NCBI RefSeq assembly: GCF_001435345.1
Contig: NZ_AZGO01000008.1
Location: 1-64,000, forward strand
Length of the DNA: 64,000 nt
Source: Limosilactobacillus pontis DSM 8475
GTDB lineage: Bacteria > Bacillota > Bacilli > Lactobacillales > Lactobacillaceae
Direction of reading: 5' to 3'
Shown here: in pieces, positions 16,277 to 23,616 of the stretch
How positions within the stretch are numbered: the stretch's first letter is position 1
Layout: the number at the start of each line of letters is the position of its first letter
The notes under the pieces: model-generated
The model's input: only the letters and a program-made list of their open reading frames with translations
Databases searched by the model: none
Told to the model about the DNA's origin: nothing
Position numbers and translations under genes: made by a program

Positions 16277-16865
16277 AGTTTAAACTTCTTTTTTCGTTCT
16301 TATAATGCCGCCGCATTGGTGCCCGATAGCTATTCATGAAGGCCAGGACCCGCTTGAAGTCGGCACTGAAGCAGAGACTATCCAGGTAGCGCTGCTCCAG
16401 GAAACCGGCCTTATTCATCTCGACCAGGAGCTTCTGCAGGGGAGAATAGAAATCATTGAGGTTATAAAAGGCAATTGGTTTGTCGTTGTTGCCAAGGGTC
16501 ATCCAAGATGCCGCCTGGCTAATCTCCTCAAGGGTCCCCAGGCCGCCGGGAAGGGCCAGCATCCCATCGGCCAGTTTCATCATCGTTTCCTTACGGGTAT
16601 CCATGTCGTCGACCAGGTGCAGGTCGGTAGCCGCCTCGAAGGTAACCCCACGCCCGGCCAGCTGTTTGGTAATCACCCCGTGGACAATCCCCTGCCCATC
16701 GAGGACCCCCTGGGCAACGGCACCCATCAGGCCGTAGCGACCCCCACCATAGACCAGTTCGATCTGGTGCTTGGCCATCGTCAGACCAAGCTCGTGGGCT
16801 GACTGAAGGTAACGGGGATCGTGACTGTCACGGGCCCCACAGTATATTGCTAAGCGTTTAATCAT
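16275..16865 (-). CDS. LOG family protein (TIGR00730-type nucleotide phosphoribohydrolase)
   Basis: The Rossmann-like protein contains GGGRYGLMGAVAQGVLDGQG (about 45-64) and the hallmark PGGLGTLEE (about 107-115), the active-site motif of LOG enzymes that cleave nucleoside 5'-monophosphates. I chose the ATG at 16863-16865 (196 residues): it overlaps the dehydrogenase stop in ATGATTAA, whereas the longer frame reads through the previous gene. The two are probably translationally coupled. The physiological role in bacteria is unclear. Confidence 0.88.
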   Translation of the reverse strand: MIKRLAIYCGARDSHDPRYLQSAHELGLTMAKHQIELVYGGGRYGLMGAVAQGVLDGQGIVHGVITKQLAGRGVTFEAATDLHLVDDMDTRKETMMKLADGMLALPGGLGTLEEISQAASWMTLGNNDKPIAFYNLNDFYSPLQKLLVEMNKAGFLEQRYLDSLCFSADFKRVLAFMNSYRAPMRRHYKNEKRSLN

Positions 16866-17787
16866 TGTTTTCATCCATCCTTTGTAGTGCCGCAACCTGT
16901 TGACCGATCGTCGCCGCGGCGGTTTTGATTCCGGCTTGTTCAACCGGATAGAGATTGAGCAAAAGGAGGTTACCAATGCCCTGCCGACCTATCAGGGCCG
17001 GGAAGCTGACGTAACCCTCGTACTGGGGCTGGAAGATTGCCACCGGTAGGGCCAGCTGCTCATCGGTCAGGATTGCTCTGACGATCCGAGCTGCCCAGGT
17101 GCAGGCCGCGCTGGCGTTGTAGCCCAGCCCCTGCAAAGTGTACCAGTTGTCAAGGTCGGCGTTGATCTTGAGCTGTTGGTGGTCAAGGTGGTGGCCATTA
17201 ATCGTCTGGTCAAGGGATTGGCCGTTAACCCGGACCGTCGACCAGGCAAAGGCCTGCTGACCATCGTGTTGACCATAAACGAAGCCGGACACACTGGCCG
17301 GGGCAAGCTTGGCCGCCGCGGCGATCGCCTGGTGCAGGCGGGCCGTCTCTAAAACGGTGCCGATTCCCAGCACCTGCTTGGGCGGCAGGAGGAGCTGCTG
17401 CTGGAGGTAGGCGGTGACCGCCTCGTTGGGGTTGCTCAGATTAAGGACAACGCCGGTAAAGCCACTGGTCTTGACCTGAGTAGCCACCTGCTTGATGGCG
17501 TCATGGTTGAAGACCAGCTCAGCCATTGGCTGGTCAGCGATCAGGCTGCTCTTGCCCACCGCCACGACGATGACCTGGGCATCCCGCAATGCAGCGTAGT
17601 CCTGAATAATAATTTTGGGGTGGCCGGCCAGGGCAACCGCGGCATCACGCAGGTCGGTCTGGACGGCCAGGGCCAATTGGTCATCCCGGTCAATCAGCAC
17701 CAACTCATCCCCCATTCCCGTCACCAGTAGCTGGTGGGCCAGCAGCCGGCCGACGTGTCCTAATCCAATGATTCCAATCTTACTCAT
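16858..17787 (-). CDS. L-lactate/L-2-hydroxyisocaproate dehydrogenase family protein
   Basis: An NAD-dependent 2-hydroxyacid dehydrogenase of 309 residues, closest in pattern to lactobacillal L-HicDH. It has GIIGLGHVGRLLAHQLL (NAD fold, about 4-20), VVLNLSNPNEAVTAY (Asn kept), and GFVYGQHDGQQAFAWSTVRV with the catalytic His. Two positions differ from the family: the Asp that orients the His is Glu (GTVLETAR where L-HicDH has LDTAR), and the residue before the His is Gln not Glu. The enzyme may prefer bulky 2-oxo acids or be weak. A palindrome stands 12 bases before its ATG. It is coupled to the LOG gene. Confidence 0.82.
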   Translation of the reverse strand: MSKIGIIGLGHVGRLLAHQLLVTGMGDELVLIDRDDQLALAVQTDLRDAAVALAGHPKIIIQDYAALRDAQVIVVAVGKSSLIADQPMAELVFNHDAIKQVATQVKTSGFTGVVLNLSNPNEAVTAYLQQQLLLPPKQVLGIGTVLETARLHQAIAAAAKLAPASVSGFVYGQHDGQQAFAWSTVRVNGQSLDQTINGHHLDHQQLKINADLDNWYTLQGLGYNASAACTWAARIVRAILTDEQLALPVAIFQPQYEGYVSFPALIGRQGIGNLLLLNLYPVEQAGIKTAAATIGQQVAALQRMDENND

Positions 17788-17799
17788 TTCTTCTCACCT

Positions 17800-17817
17800 T
17801 TATTTCCCGGGAAATAA
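17800..17817. promoter_or_regulatory. 18-bp perfect palindrome immediately before the dehydrogenase SD
   Basis: TTATTTCCCGGGAAATAA is its own reverse complement. On the minus strand it runs straight into AAGGTGAG and the dehydrogenase ATG. The same core and SD context recurs before the DUF3114-like gene at 21401. It may be an operator or act in the mRNA; the function is unknown. Confidence 0.45.
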
Positions 17818-17846
17818 AAAAGCTGGGACCAACACGGCCACAGCTT
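17815..17846 (-). terminator. Terminator of the glutamate-cysteine ligase gene
   Basis: On the minus strand AAGCTGTGGCC pairs imperfectly with GGTCCCAGCTT, followed by TTTTTATTT. It stands 22 bases after the gene's stop. Confidence 0.75.
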
Positions 17847-17867
17847 GTACCTCCCCTTAAACTTTAC

Positions 17868-19400
17868 TTACTGCTCTTCCTGAAATGCCGCAGCCTCAGG
17901 AAAGACGTTGAGAACAAACTCACGGGCGCCCTTGCTGAAGTCAAATTCACCATGCGGTTGGTAGACCTCCTGGTGATCACCGACCGACAGGGTAATCGCG
18001 GTCGGCTCCAGGCGGGTCTGAACACCGAGTTCAATTGCGGCCCGGACCAGGCGCTGGGCATCGTCGGAATATTCATTGCTAAGGGCCTGCAGGGGGTGCT
18101 GATAGCCGATATTAGCAGTGTAGCGGTCATTAGCGATCTTCAGGCCAAATGACAGGAGGTTTCCATTCTCCAACTGGTCTGCCAATTGACCACTGATGGT
18201 CAGCGACGGGTCGTCGATTCGCCGTTGGGCAAAGGTCAATGCTAGCCGGTACTCTCGCGGAGCGTTGAAGTCCTCGACGAAGGCTTGGAGCTCGATCATC
18301 AACTCGTTGGCCGCCTTCTTCATCCATTCCGTCTCGTCCTTGGCCTTCTGGAGGGCCACCTCGTTATTCAGTTTCCGGGCCTCGACCAAGCTGTGCGCCA
18401 GGTTATTCGGTAGTGGTGAAACCAGGCTGTCCAGGAGAAGAAGCTCCAGGAAGTTGATCGTGTCGTCACTGATCCCCGTCCGGGATAGCGGGTCAAGGTC
18501 AAAGTTCCGAAACTCCAGGTAGTTAATCCCGTTGTTGAGGATTCCCATCAGGTCGTTGTTATCGTGGTTATGCCGCCGCATCCGCACCGGACCGAAGAAC
18601 TCCTTCAAGCTGTAGAAGGTTCCATTGTCGATGTAAGCCTGGAGCTGCTTGAAGTGCTCCTCCAGTGAGGCGTAGGTTACCTGCTCCGTAGCCAGATTGT
18701 CATCACCGTAGTTGCTGCAGCGCAGGCTCCGTACCGGTAACTGGAGATCGTCTGGGAAGCTCTGTGGCATGTCCTCGGTGACCGGGCTGGCGCCGAAGAG
18801 GTAGGTGAAGAGCCATTGATAGAGGTAGAAGTGCTGAGCCAACTTGAAGTAGAGGTGGTTTTGAAAGTCGGTCAGGCTCGTGTAACGGTCAGTATAGAAG
18901 CGTTGGTACAATTCCTGAACCAGGTCGTTGTCCAGGCTGAAATTAACGTGGACATCCCCCAAGATCTCCTGGGCGATTCCATACTTTTTCCCCAGGTAGT
19001 CGTGATTGGCCTGGCCCCACGGCTTGGTAAAGTCCGTCTTGAGGTAGTCCAGGTCATTTTGGTAGAGTGGCGCTGGGGCCATGCTCAGTGGCCAGAGGCG
19101 TTCATCGTCGTGCAGGTTGGCGATCATGATCTGCTCCAGGGCCTTTAAGTGCTGTACCGCTCGCTTGCTACCAACGACCGGCTCGGTCTCAAAGTCAATC
19201 ATATCATCAGTAAACCCAGAGTTTAGGTACAGGTTGTGCCGCCGGGAACGCAGGTTGACCGGGTATGGATAGCGACTTGCTCGCCCATTCGTCAGCACCC
19301 GGTGCTTTTTTACTTCCAATCCAAAGCGACAGGCAAACATCTTGGCATTCATCGCGGGCTCGTTTAATGCCGTCTTAATCGCATCATATTTTCCAGTCAT
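17868..19400 (-). CDS. Glutamate-cysteine ligase (gamma-glutamylcysteine synthetase)
   Basis: It joins L-glutamate and L-cysteine using ATP, giving gamma-glutamylcysteine for redox protection. The 510 residues match the length and order of the GshA type-1 family. Present are FGLEVKKHRV (about 26-35), a stretch near DDMIDFETEPVVGSKRAV (about 65-82), GDVHVNFSLDNDLV (about 147-160), and NNGINYLEFRNFDLDPLSR (about 286-304), the metal/glutamate-binding region. There is no fused ATP-grasp domain, so it is not a GshF. No glutathione synthetase is seen, so gamma-glutamylcysteine itself may be the product. GGTGGAG precedes the ATG. Confidence 0.85.
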   Translation of the reverse strand: MTGKYDAIKTALNEPAMNAKMFACRFGLEVKKHRVLTNGRASRYPYPVNLRSRRHNLYLNSGFTDDMIDFETEPVVGSKRAVQHLKALEQIMIANLHDDERLWPLSMAPAPLYQNDLDYLKTDFTKPWGQANHDYLGKKYGIAQEILGDVHVNFSLDNDLVQELYQRFYTDRYTSLTDFQNHLYFKLAQHFYLYQWLFTYLFGASPVTEDMPQSFPDDLQLPVRSLRCSNYGDDNLATEQVTYASLEEHFKQLQAYIDNGTFYSLKEFFGPVRMRRHNHDNNDLMGILNNGINYLEFRNFDLDPLSRTGISDDTINFLELLLLDSLVSPLPNNLAHSLVEARKLNNEVALQKAKDETEWMKKAANELMIELQAFVEDFNAPREYRLALTFAQRRIDDPSLTISGQLADQLENGNLLSFGLKIANDRYTANIGYQHPLQALSNEYSDDAQRLVRAAIELGVQTRLEPTAITLSVGDHQEVYQPHGEFDFSKGAREFVLNVFPEAAAFQEEQ

Positions 19401-19484
19401 CGCTTCTCCACCCTCATCTTTTTATCTCGCACTCAACTGTAACACTTTTGGGATATAATGAGCAAGATTTTAATGTATTTCACC

Positions 19485-19527
19485 AAAACAAAAGGAACGG
19501 CCCCGCTATCCGGCGGGCGTCGTTCCC
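19485..19527 (-). terminator. Terminator of the glutamine amidotransferase gene
   Basis: On the minus strand GGGGAACGACGCCCGC pairs with GCGGGGCCGTTCC, then TTTTGTTTTG. It lies just past the gene's stop. Confidence 0.8.
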
Positions 19528-19533
19528 CTTTTT

Positions 19534-20202
19534 CTATCTCGTGATGTAATCTAACAGGCTGAACATGACCCGTTTGTTGGCCGCCGGAACCCCGTGGTCA
19601 ATGATCTCTTGTGGGGTCTGGTGGAGGTCATTGTGTTCCAATGGATATTGGTCATCGTTGACCGCCATCTCGCGAACGTTATCGACCTGCGGCTCGAAGT
19701 GGAACTGTAGGCCGATCACGTTGTCACCGAGCAGGAAGCCCTGGTTTTCGACCAGGTCGCTGGAGAAGAGCAGCTGGGCTTCGGCTGGCACCTGAAACAT
19801 TTCCTCGTGCCAGTGAAGGGCCACCAGCTGGTCCGGGATGCCCGGAATAGCGTCCGACTGACGGTAAACGGGTGCCCAACCGACTTCCTTGTGCGGTGCC
19901 TTAGTGACCGCGTAGCCTAGCGTCTTGACAATCTGCTGGGCACCGTAGCAGGCGCCGAAGATCGGCTTATGTTGGTCAAGTAGCTGCTGGATCAGCACCC
20001 GCTCCTCCTTGATCCAGGGCAGGTCATCGTTGGGACTCATCGGGCCGCCAAGGATTACCAGGAGGTCCGTCTCGTCTGCGGTCGGGAGGTTGCCGAACTG
20101 GTAGGGATGGTAGACGTAGAATTCATGGTCATGCACGTGGGCCCAGTCCTGAATCGACCCTGGGCCCTCGTTTGGCGTGTGTTGTAAAACATTAATCCGC
20201 AT
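19534..20202 (-). CDS. Class I glutamine amidotransferase (GMP synthase-like)
   Basis: A stand-alone glutaminase domain of 222 residues. The nucleophile elbow GACYGAQQIVKTLGY (Cys about 84) and the catalytic His-Glu in IGLQFHFEP (about 164-172) are intact, as is the oxyanion region VILGGPMSPND (about 49-59). Related proteins hydrolyse gamma-glutamyl bonds or donate ammonia to partners. With glutamate-cysteine ligase next door, a role on gamma-glutamyl compounds is possible but only suggested by context. GGAAAGGA lies before the ATG. Confidence 0.85.
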   Translation of the reverse strand: MRINVLQHTPNEGPGSIQDWAHVHDHEFYVYHPYQFGNLPTADETDLLVILGGPMSPNDDLPWIKEERVLIQQLLDQHKPIFGACYGAQQIVKTLGYAVTKAPHKEVGWAPVYRQSDAIPGIPDQLVALHWHEEMFQVPAEAQLLFSSDLVENQGFLLGDNVIGLQFHFEPQVDNVREMAVNDDQYPLEHNDLHQTPQEIIDHGVPAANKRVMFSLLDYITR

Positions 20203-20255
20203 GTTAGATCCTTTCCGTCGACGGCAATGTTGGGCTAGGTATCGCCTGCAAGTAC

Positions 20256-21401
20256 CTAAGATGGCCTCATTTTATCACATCCACGGCCGACGTGGTAGCA
20301 ACGGTAGCGTGGACTCTTTAATAGAAAGTAGTTGATACCCTGGTTACGGTGGGTTTGAGTATCGTGGACAAAAGCGGCATAGAGCTGTGTGCGGACGCTA
20401 GCGGGCACCAGGCGCCAGGCCAGAACATCGCGGGGCCCCTTCACCAGGTCGGCATATAGGCGCGGGGTCTTCCAATAGCCCTTAGCCCGGGCACGAATCC
20501 GACTGTCCGTGGGCTGGTCGATATCCAGGCGGCGGTGGGATTGGCGGTCGCGGGGCCAGACAAAGTAACCGCCATGCGGGATCCCGTAGTTAAAGGACTC
20601 GGTGTTCGCTACCTGGTACAGGTCCGCCGCGGTGTAATGGTGCGGATCAGCGTCCACTCGCCCATTCGGCTGGCTGCGGTAAACGTTCCACTCACTGACA
20701 AAGTCGCCGCTGTCGATATCAACAATGAACTCGATCATCCGGGCTGGATTCACACGGCGGGCATAGGAGTTGCGCCGTAGCTGGACCTTCATGTTTCGTG
20801 GATACACAGCTGGGCCGTGCTGGCGGTTATGGTAGGCTGCCGCGGTTTGAAAATCGAGGGCCACGTGATGGTCGTGAGCAAACTGATACAGGCGGTCGAG
20901 ATCACAAGCCTCGTCAGGAAGACCGTCAGTGTAGGCACGAACGTAGGTGATGGCCTGGTGATCCAGGTAGGCCCGAAAGAGGTGAAGACGGTGCCCCAAT
21001 TCATCCGCTCGTAGCCCGGCTGTCCCCGGATAGGCATCACGGACCAGCTGCCGAAACTCGGCATAGAATGGGGCAAGTGGCGATATCGTGGGGTCCAACT
21101 GGTAGTCGTGACTGGTCAGCTGAAGAAAGCCGGTCCATTCAACACGTGCGCCCAGGTGACGATCCAAGATCAGGCTAAGCCGCTGACGAGCGGTCAACTG
21201 ACTTGCTTCCAGCATCCGCATGTATAGGGGACTGCCAACCAGGTGGGCCTGATGGAAAGTGGTGTTGAGGAGGCGGTGCGTCCGCGGTGACCGCTGGAGG
21301 TTGCACCGGTATACGTGGCAGGCAGGTCCGGGCCAGCCCTCCCCGGCCAGTACGTCTAGCTGTTTAACCAGGCGATGACCGAGCTCCATATTTTTATTCA
21401 T
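20256..21401 (-). CDS. Unknown protein, probable DUF3114
   Basis: The 381-residue protein is soluble and rich in His, Arg, Tyr and Trp, with no signal peptide. Recurrent features are LDRHLGARVEWTGFLQLT (about 78-95), HDHHVALDFQTAAAYHNR (about 174-191), MIEFIVDIDSGDFVSEWNVY (about 219-238) and NTESFNYGIPHGGYF (about 264-278). I believe these belong to DUF3114, restricted to Lactobacillales, but from memory only. The ATG at 21399-21401 was chosen because GAGGTGA lies just before it. The palindrome stands directly upstream, overlapping the stop of the preceding broken gene. No function can be inferred. Confidence 0.6.
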   Translation of the reverse strand: MNKNMELGHRLVKQLDVLAGEGWPGPACHVYRCNLQRSPRTHRLLNTTFHQAHLVGSPLYMRMLEASQLTARQRLSLILDRHLGARVEWTGFLQLTSHDYQLDPTISPLAPFYAEFRQLVRDAYPGTAGLRADELGHRLHLFRAYLDHQAITYVRAYTDGLPDEACDLDRLYQFAHDHHVALDFQTAAAYHNRQHGPAVYPRNMKVQLRRNSYARRVNPARMIEFIVDIDSGDFVSEWNVYRSQPNGRVDADPHHYTAADLYQVANTESFNYGIPHGGYFVWPRDRQSHRRLDIDQPTDSRIRARAKGYWKTPRLYADLVKGPRDVLAWRLVPASVRTQLYAAFVHDTQTHRNQGINYFLLKSPRYRCYHVGRGCDKMRPS

Positions 21402-21413
21402 TGATCTCACCTC

Positions 21414-21429
21414 TTATTTCCCGGGAAAT
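21414..21429. promoter_or_regulatory. Second copy of the TTTCCCGGGAAA palindrome
   Basis: ATTTCCCGGGAAAT (21416-21429) is a perfect 14-bp palindrome, followed on the minus strand by AAGAGGTGAGA and the DUF3114-like ATG. It doubles as the last codons and stop of the upstream frame (ending PFPGK). Confidence 0.45.
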
Positions 21430-21798
21430 GGTTTGGCGACGGCTACCGGGTGGGCCGCCCGCAGCATCTGAATATCCGCCGTGGTCGCCTGACCATGGTT
21501 GTAGCGCACCGCTGCATAACGGATCCGCCGCAGGGGTAACCAGCGATCCCCCACCCTGGTTTCAGCCAGCCGTGGCTGGACATGAGGGCCGTATCCCTTA
21601 CCGGGTCGGACCCGGTCAAGGCGCCAGCTGGGCCGCGTAATCAGCTTGGCCTTCGGGATCCGTTCGTGCCAGCGGGCCTCGTAGCGCCAGCCCGCCTGCC
21701 GCCAGCTGTACTTGATCTGGCAATAACCGTGCTTAGTCTGCCACTGCCCCCTGGGCATCCGGCGGGATTGGCCAGGGGGCCGTCTGACGGATATTCAT
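21414..21798 (-). pseudogene. Frameshifted gene of unknown function upstream of the DUF3114-like gene
   Basis: A strong GGAGGTG lies nine bases before the ATG at 21796-21798, but that frame stops after 21 codons. A 114-codon frame with protein-like content (IKYSWRQAGWRYEARWHER, RIRYAAVRYNHGQAT) continues in another phase and has no ribosome-binding site of its own. Removing one base from the run of five G (plus-strand CCCCC at 21747-21751) joins them into a 127-residue protein reading ...PIPPDAQGQWQTKHGYC... . So it is either a real homopolymer mutation or a sequencing error. It is arginine- and tryptophan-rich like its neighbour. Confidence 0.6.
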
Positions 21799-21861
21799 TT
21801 ATCACTACACCTCCTAATTTAAAAAGCACCGGCTAGCGAGCTGGTCAAGGCTTTTGCGTCA

Positions 21862-22069
21862 TTAATTCAATTCGTCCCCGTTTAAAAACGGTAGGGGATC
21901 ACTGTTAAGCGGCAGCAGCGGGGTGGTTGATTGATTACTACTGGTTGGTCCTCCGGTATTCCTCACCCTGTGAGCTTGCCTCCATGGTATCCATTGAAAC
22001 CGCAATTCCGCGCTGGTTAGCTAATATAAGGTCTGACGTCATTGACGCTGCCTTCTTTACTTGAATCAC
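21862..22069 (-). other. Two short overlapping frames, possible decayed small gene
   Basis: In the 330-base gap upstream of the frameshifted gene, a GTG-started frame (22069 to 21938, 43 residues, with VKKAASMTSDLILANQRGIA) overlaps a second frame (21966 to 21862, 34 residues, ending NSDPLPFLNGDELN). Both read like protein, and AAGAAGG and GGAGG sit before possible starts. They could be one gene broken by a frameshift or two tiny genes. I recognise neither. The rest of the gap holds no clear signal besides the degenerate palindrome. Confidence 0.3.
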
Positions 22070-22102
22070 CCTAATTTTACTACGAACATTCTTCGTTGTG
22101 TA

Positions 22103-22117
22103 TTATCCGGGAAATAA
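22103..22117. promoter_or_regulatory. Degenerate third copy of the palindrome
   Basis: TTATCCGGGAAATAA matches the right half of the 18-bp palindrome and has a shortened left half. It lies about 35 bases upstream of the decayed frames on the minus strand and just after the GyrI-like gene's stop. Confidence 0.3.
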
Positions 22118-22128
22118 ACTCGCTAAGG

Positions 22129-22755
22129 TCAACGTACCGGAATCCGAATCACCGTCTTACAGTTTTCTGGCTTGGTCCGCCGCGGGTCAGAGAGGTAGAT
22201 CTCGTGGTGGCGCCGGGTGGCTGAGTAGTCAGGCTGTAGGTCGTTTTGCGTAACAAAATCGGTCAGCCTAGCGATGGTTGCGGCTTCCTCATCATACGTC
22301 CCGACATGCATGATCTGAGCGCAGCGGCCCTCATCAAGGGTAAGAAACTCAACGTTGGTAAGGTCAAGCTGCTTCTTGGTGCTGGCCGTCTGGACTGCCC
22401 AGTTAAAGGTAGCCCGGTCAACAAAGTCTGGCATGCGGATACAGGAGACGAAGTGGAAGCGGTCCTTACGGGTGAAGTCGATCCCCTGGTCCCCATCCTG
22501 CCACCAGAAACCCTCCAACGGTGGCACGACAAAATCAAAGTAACCCGGAATATGGTGAGATCCCTTCTTGCTCATCTTGATAGTGTAAGCCACGCTGTAA
22601 AGATCCTGGATCGAGCGCTTATATTCACTGTCCGGCTGGTTAGGATCGCCCTGCCCACGGACGGCGATGTAGTTCATCGTGGGGACGTCAATAAGGGCCG
22701 GACGCTTGCCCGGGTGGTACAGGGAGCGCTGTTCTTTTTTGAAATCGTATGGCAT
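22129..22755 (-). CDS. GyrI-like small-molecule binding domain protein
   Basis: The protein has 208 residues. The stretches VPTMNYIAVRGQGDPNQP (about 24-41), YTIKMSKKGSHHIPGYFDFV (about 57-76), PPLEGFWWQDGD (about 78-89) and HHEIYLSDPRRTKPE (about 184-198) are typical of stand-alone GyrI-like (SOUL/BmrR-effector fold) proteins. Relatives bind or hydrolyse cyclopropanoid and other small toxic molecules, though most are uncharacterised. The ATG follows AAAGGAGG. It is the last gene before the AT-rich orphan patch. Confidence 0.82.
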   Translation of the reverse strand: MPYDFKKEQRSLYHPGKRPALIDVPTMNYIAVRGQGDPNQPDSEYKRSIQDLYSVAYTIKMSKKGSHHIPGYFDFVVPPLEGFWWQDGDQGIDFTRKDRFHFVSCIRMPDFVDRATFNWAVQTASTKKQLDLTNVEFLTLDEGRCAQIMHVGTYDEEAATIARLTDFVTQNDLQPDYSATRRHHEIYLSDPRRTKPENCKTVIRIPVR

Positions 22756-22820
22756 TGTTTTTGTCCTCCTTTGGGGCTATTGTAGCGCTTTTGAGGGTCA
22801 CAAGCTTGCTGAGGGTATTT

Positions 22821-23129
22821 CTATAGCTCGTTGATAAAAATTTCTGACCAATTTTGGCGAATGTTCAAGCCATTGAAATCATAATTCAATATTTCATCGA
22901 TCGAATTAAATGGATGCGTCCATTGTCCATCATCTTTGCTAAGTATGTAGCCACATTTAGCCGGGCCAAGGTACCAGCGAATATGGTTGAACACAAAATC
23001 GAGTTCCATGTTGGCACCCATTGCGGCAACAAATGCTTCCAGGCTCGCAAAGCGTTCACCATATTTACCAACCGCCATGGGATCGGTTAAATAATTAAAG
23101 TTCTCCATTAATTGCTTACTGGTTTTCAT
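22821..23129 (-). CDS. Hypothetical protein, 102 residues
   Basis: I do not recognise this protein. From the ATG at 23127-23129 (AGGTGG upstream) it begins KTSKQLMENFNYLTDPMAV and continues with a mixed helix/strand pattern including MELDFVFNHIRWYLGPAKCG and a C-terminal LNIRQNWSEIFINEL. It is acidic, with no membrane segment. Its base composition is clearly more AT-rich than the housekeeping genes around it. It follows a broken gene by 71 bases on the same strand, so the two may have been an operon. Small acidic orphans of this kind can be immunity proteins, but nothing here proves that. Confidence 0.55.
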   Translation of the reverse strand: MKTSKQLMENFNYLTDPMAVGKYGERFASLEAFVAAMGANMELDFVFNHIRWYLGPAKCGYILSKDDGQWTHPFNSIDEILNYDFNGLNIRQNWSEIFINEL

Positions 23130-23200
23130 TTTCCCACCTACTTTCAACAATGTACGATACCCTGAGAGATAATTCTGGGAATTTCGTTTGTTGAGCAATA

Positions 23201-23446
23201 TTACATCATTTCTACAGAAACCAACGGCCATATTCTTCTCAATGGCACACCATCAATGAGAATCTCTATGACTTTTGCTGGTTCGGTCTCATCTATCCTC
23301 TTGCTCTTATTTCCACCATCCGTTGATAGCATCCAGGCTACGGCATAAATGCCCGACTTATCGTAGACTGGCTCCAAAAGATATAGTTTACCCTTATATG
23401 AAAGTTAAATTTCCATCTGAATGCTGATTGAATTAAGATCTTCCAT
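23201..23446 (-). pseudogene. Small gene with an in-frame stop codon
   Basis: An ATG at 23444-23446, eight bases after AAAGGA, opens a frame reading EDLNSISIQMEI and then TAA at 23405-23407. The same frame continues without interruption for 67 more codons: LSYKGKLYLLEPVYDKSG, IYAVAWMLSTDGG, then IEILIDGVPLRRIWPLVS. A single AAA-to-TAA change would explain it. Restarting downstream seems unlikely, as no good start follows. The 81-residue product would be a small beta-rich protein that I do not recognise. Confidence 0.6.
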
Positions 23447-23521
23447 TTTGGATTTCCTTTTTTATATGGATCGGTAGCTTGCCTATACAAAGGCTATGTG
23501 CTTTAAAATGGCAAAAGGTCT

Positions 23522-23574
23522 AAAAAAGTCACCATCTTGGAACTCAACCTAGAATCCAAGGTGGCGACTTTTTA
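23522..23574. terminator. Strong bidirectional terminator
   Basis: AAAAAGTCACCATCTTGGA pairs over 19 bases (two G-U) with TCCAAGGTGGCGACTTTTT. It lies 43 bases past the stop of the 133-residue hypothetical gene on the minus strand. Confidence 0.85.
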
Positions 23575-23616
23575 AATATCTCAAGAGATCATTAACTTCA
23601 ATCACTCTACAGGAAA

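Noticed and set aside
21641-21829. Minus-strand ORF of 62 residues overlapping the frameshifted gene
   Set aside because: It is a different phase from both the SD-linked ATG frame and the long coding frame, and reads as low-complexity Gly/Arg/Ser, a shadow.
22129-22755. GyrI-like gene as part of the DUF3114 locus
   Set aside because: It has its own SD, ends before the decayed frames, and belongs to a common stand-alone family, so linkage is not supported.
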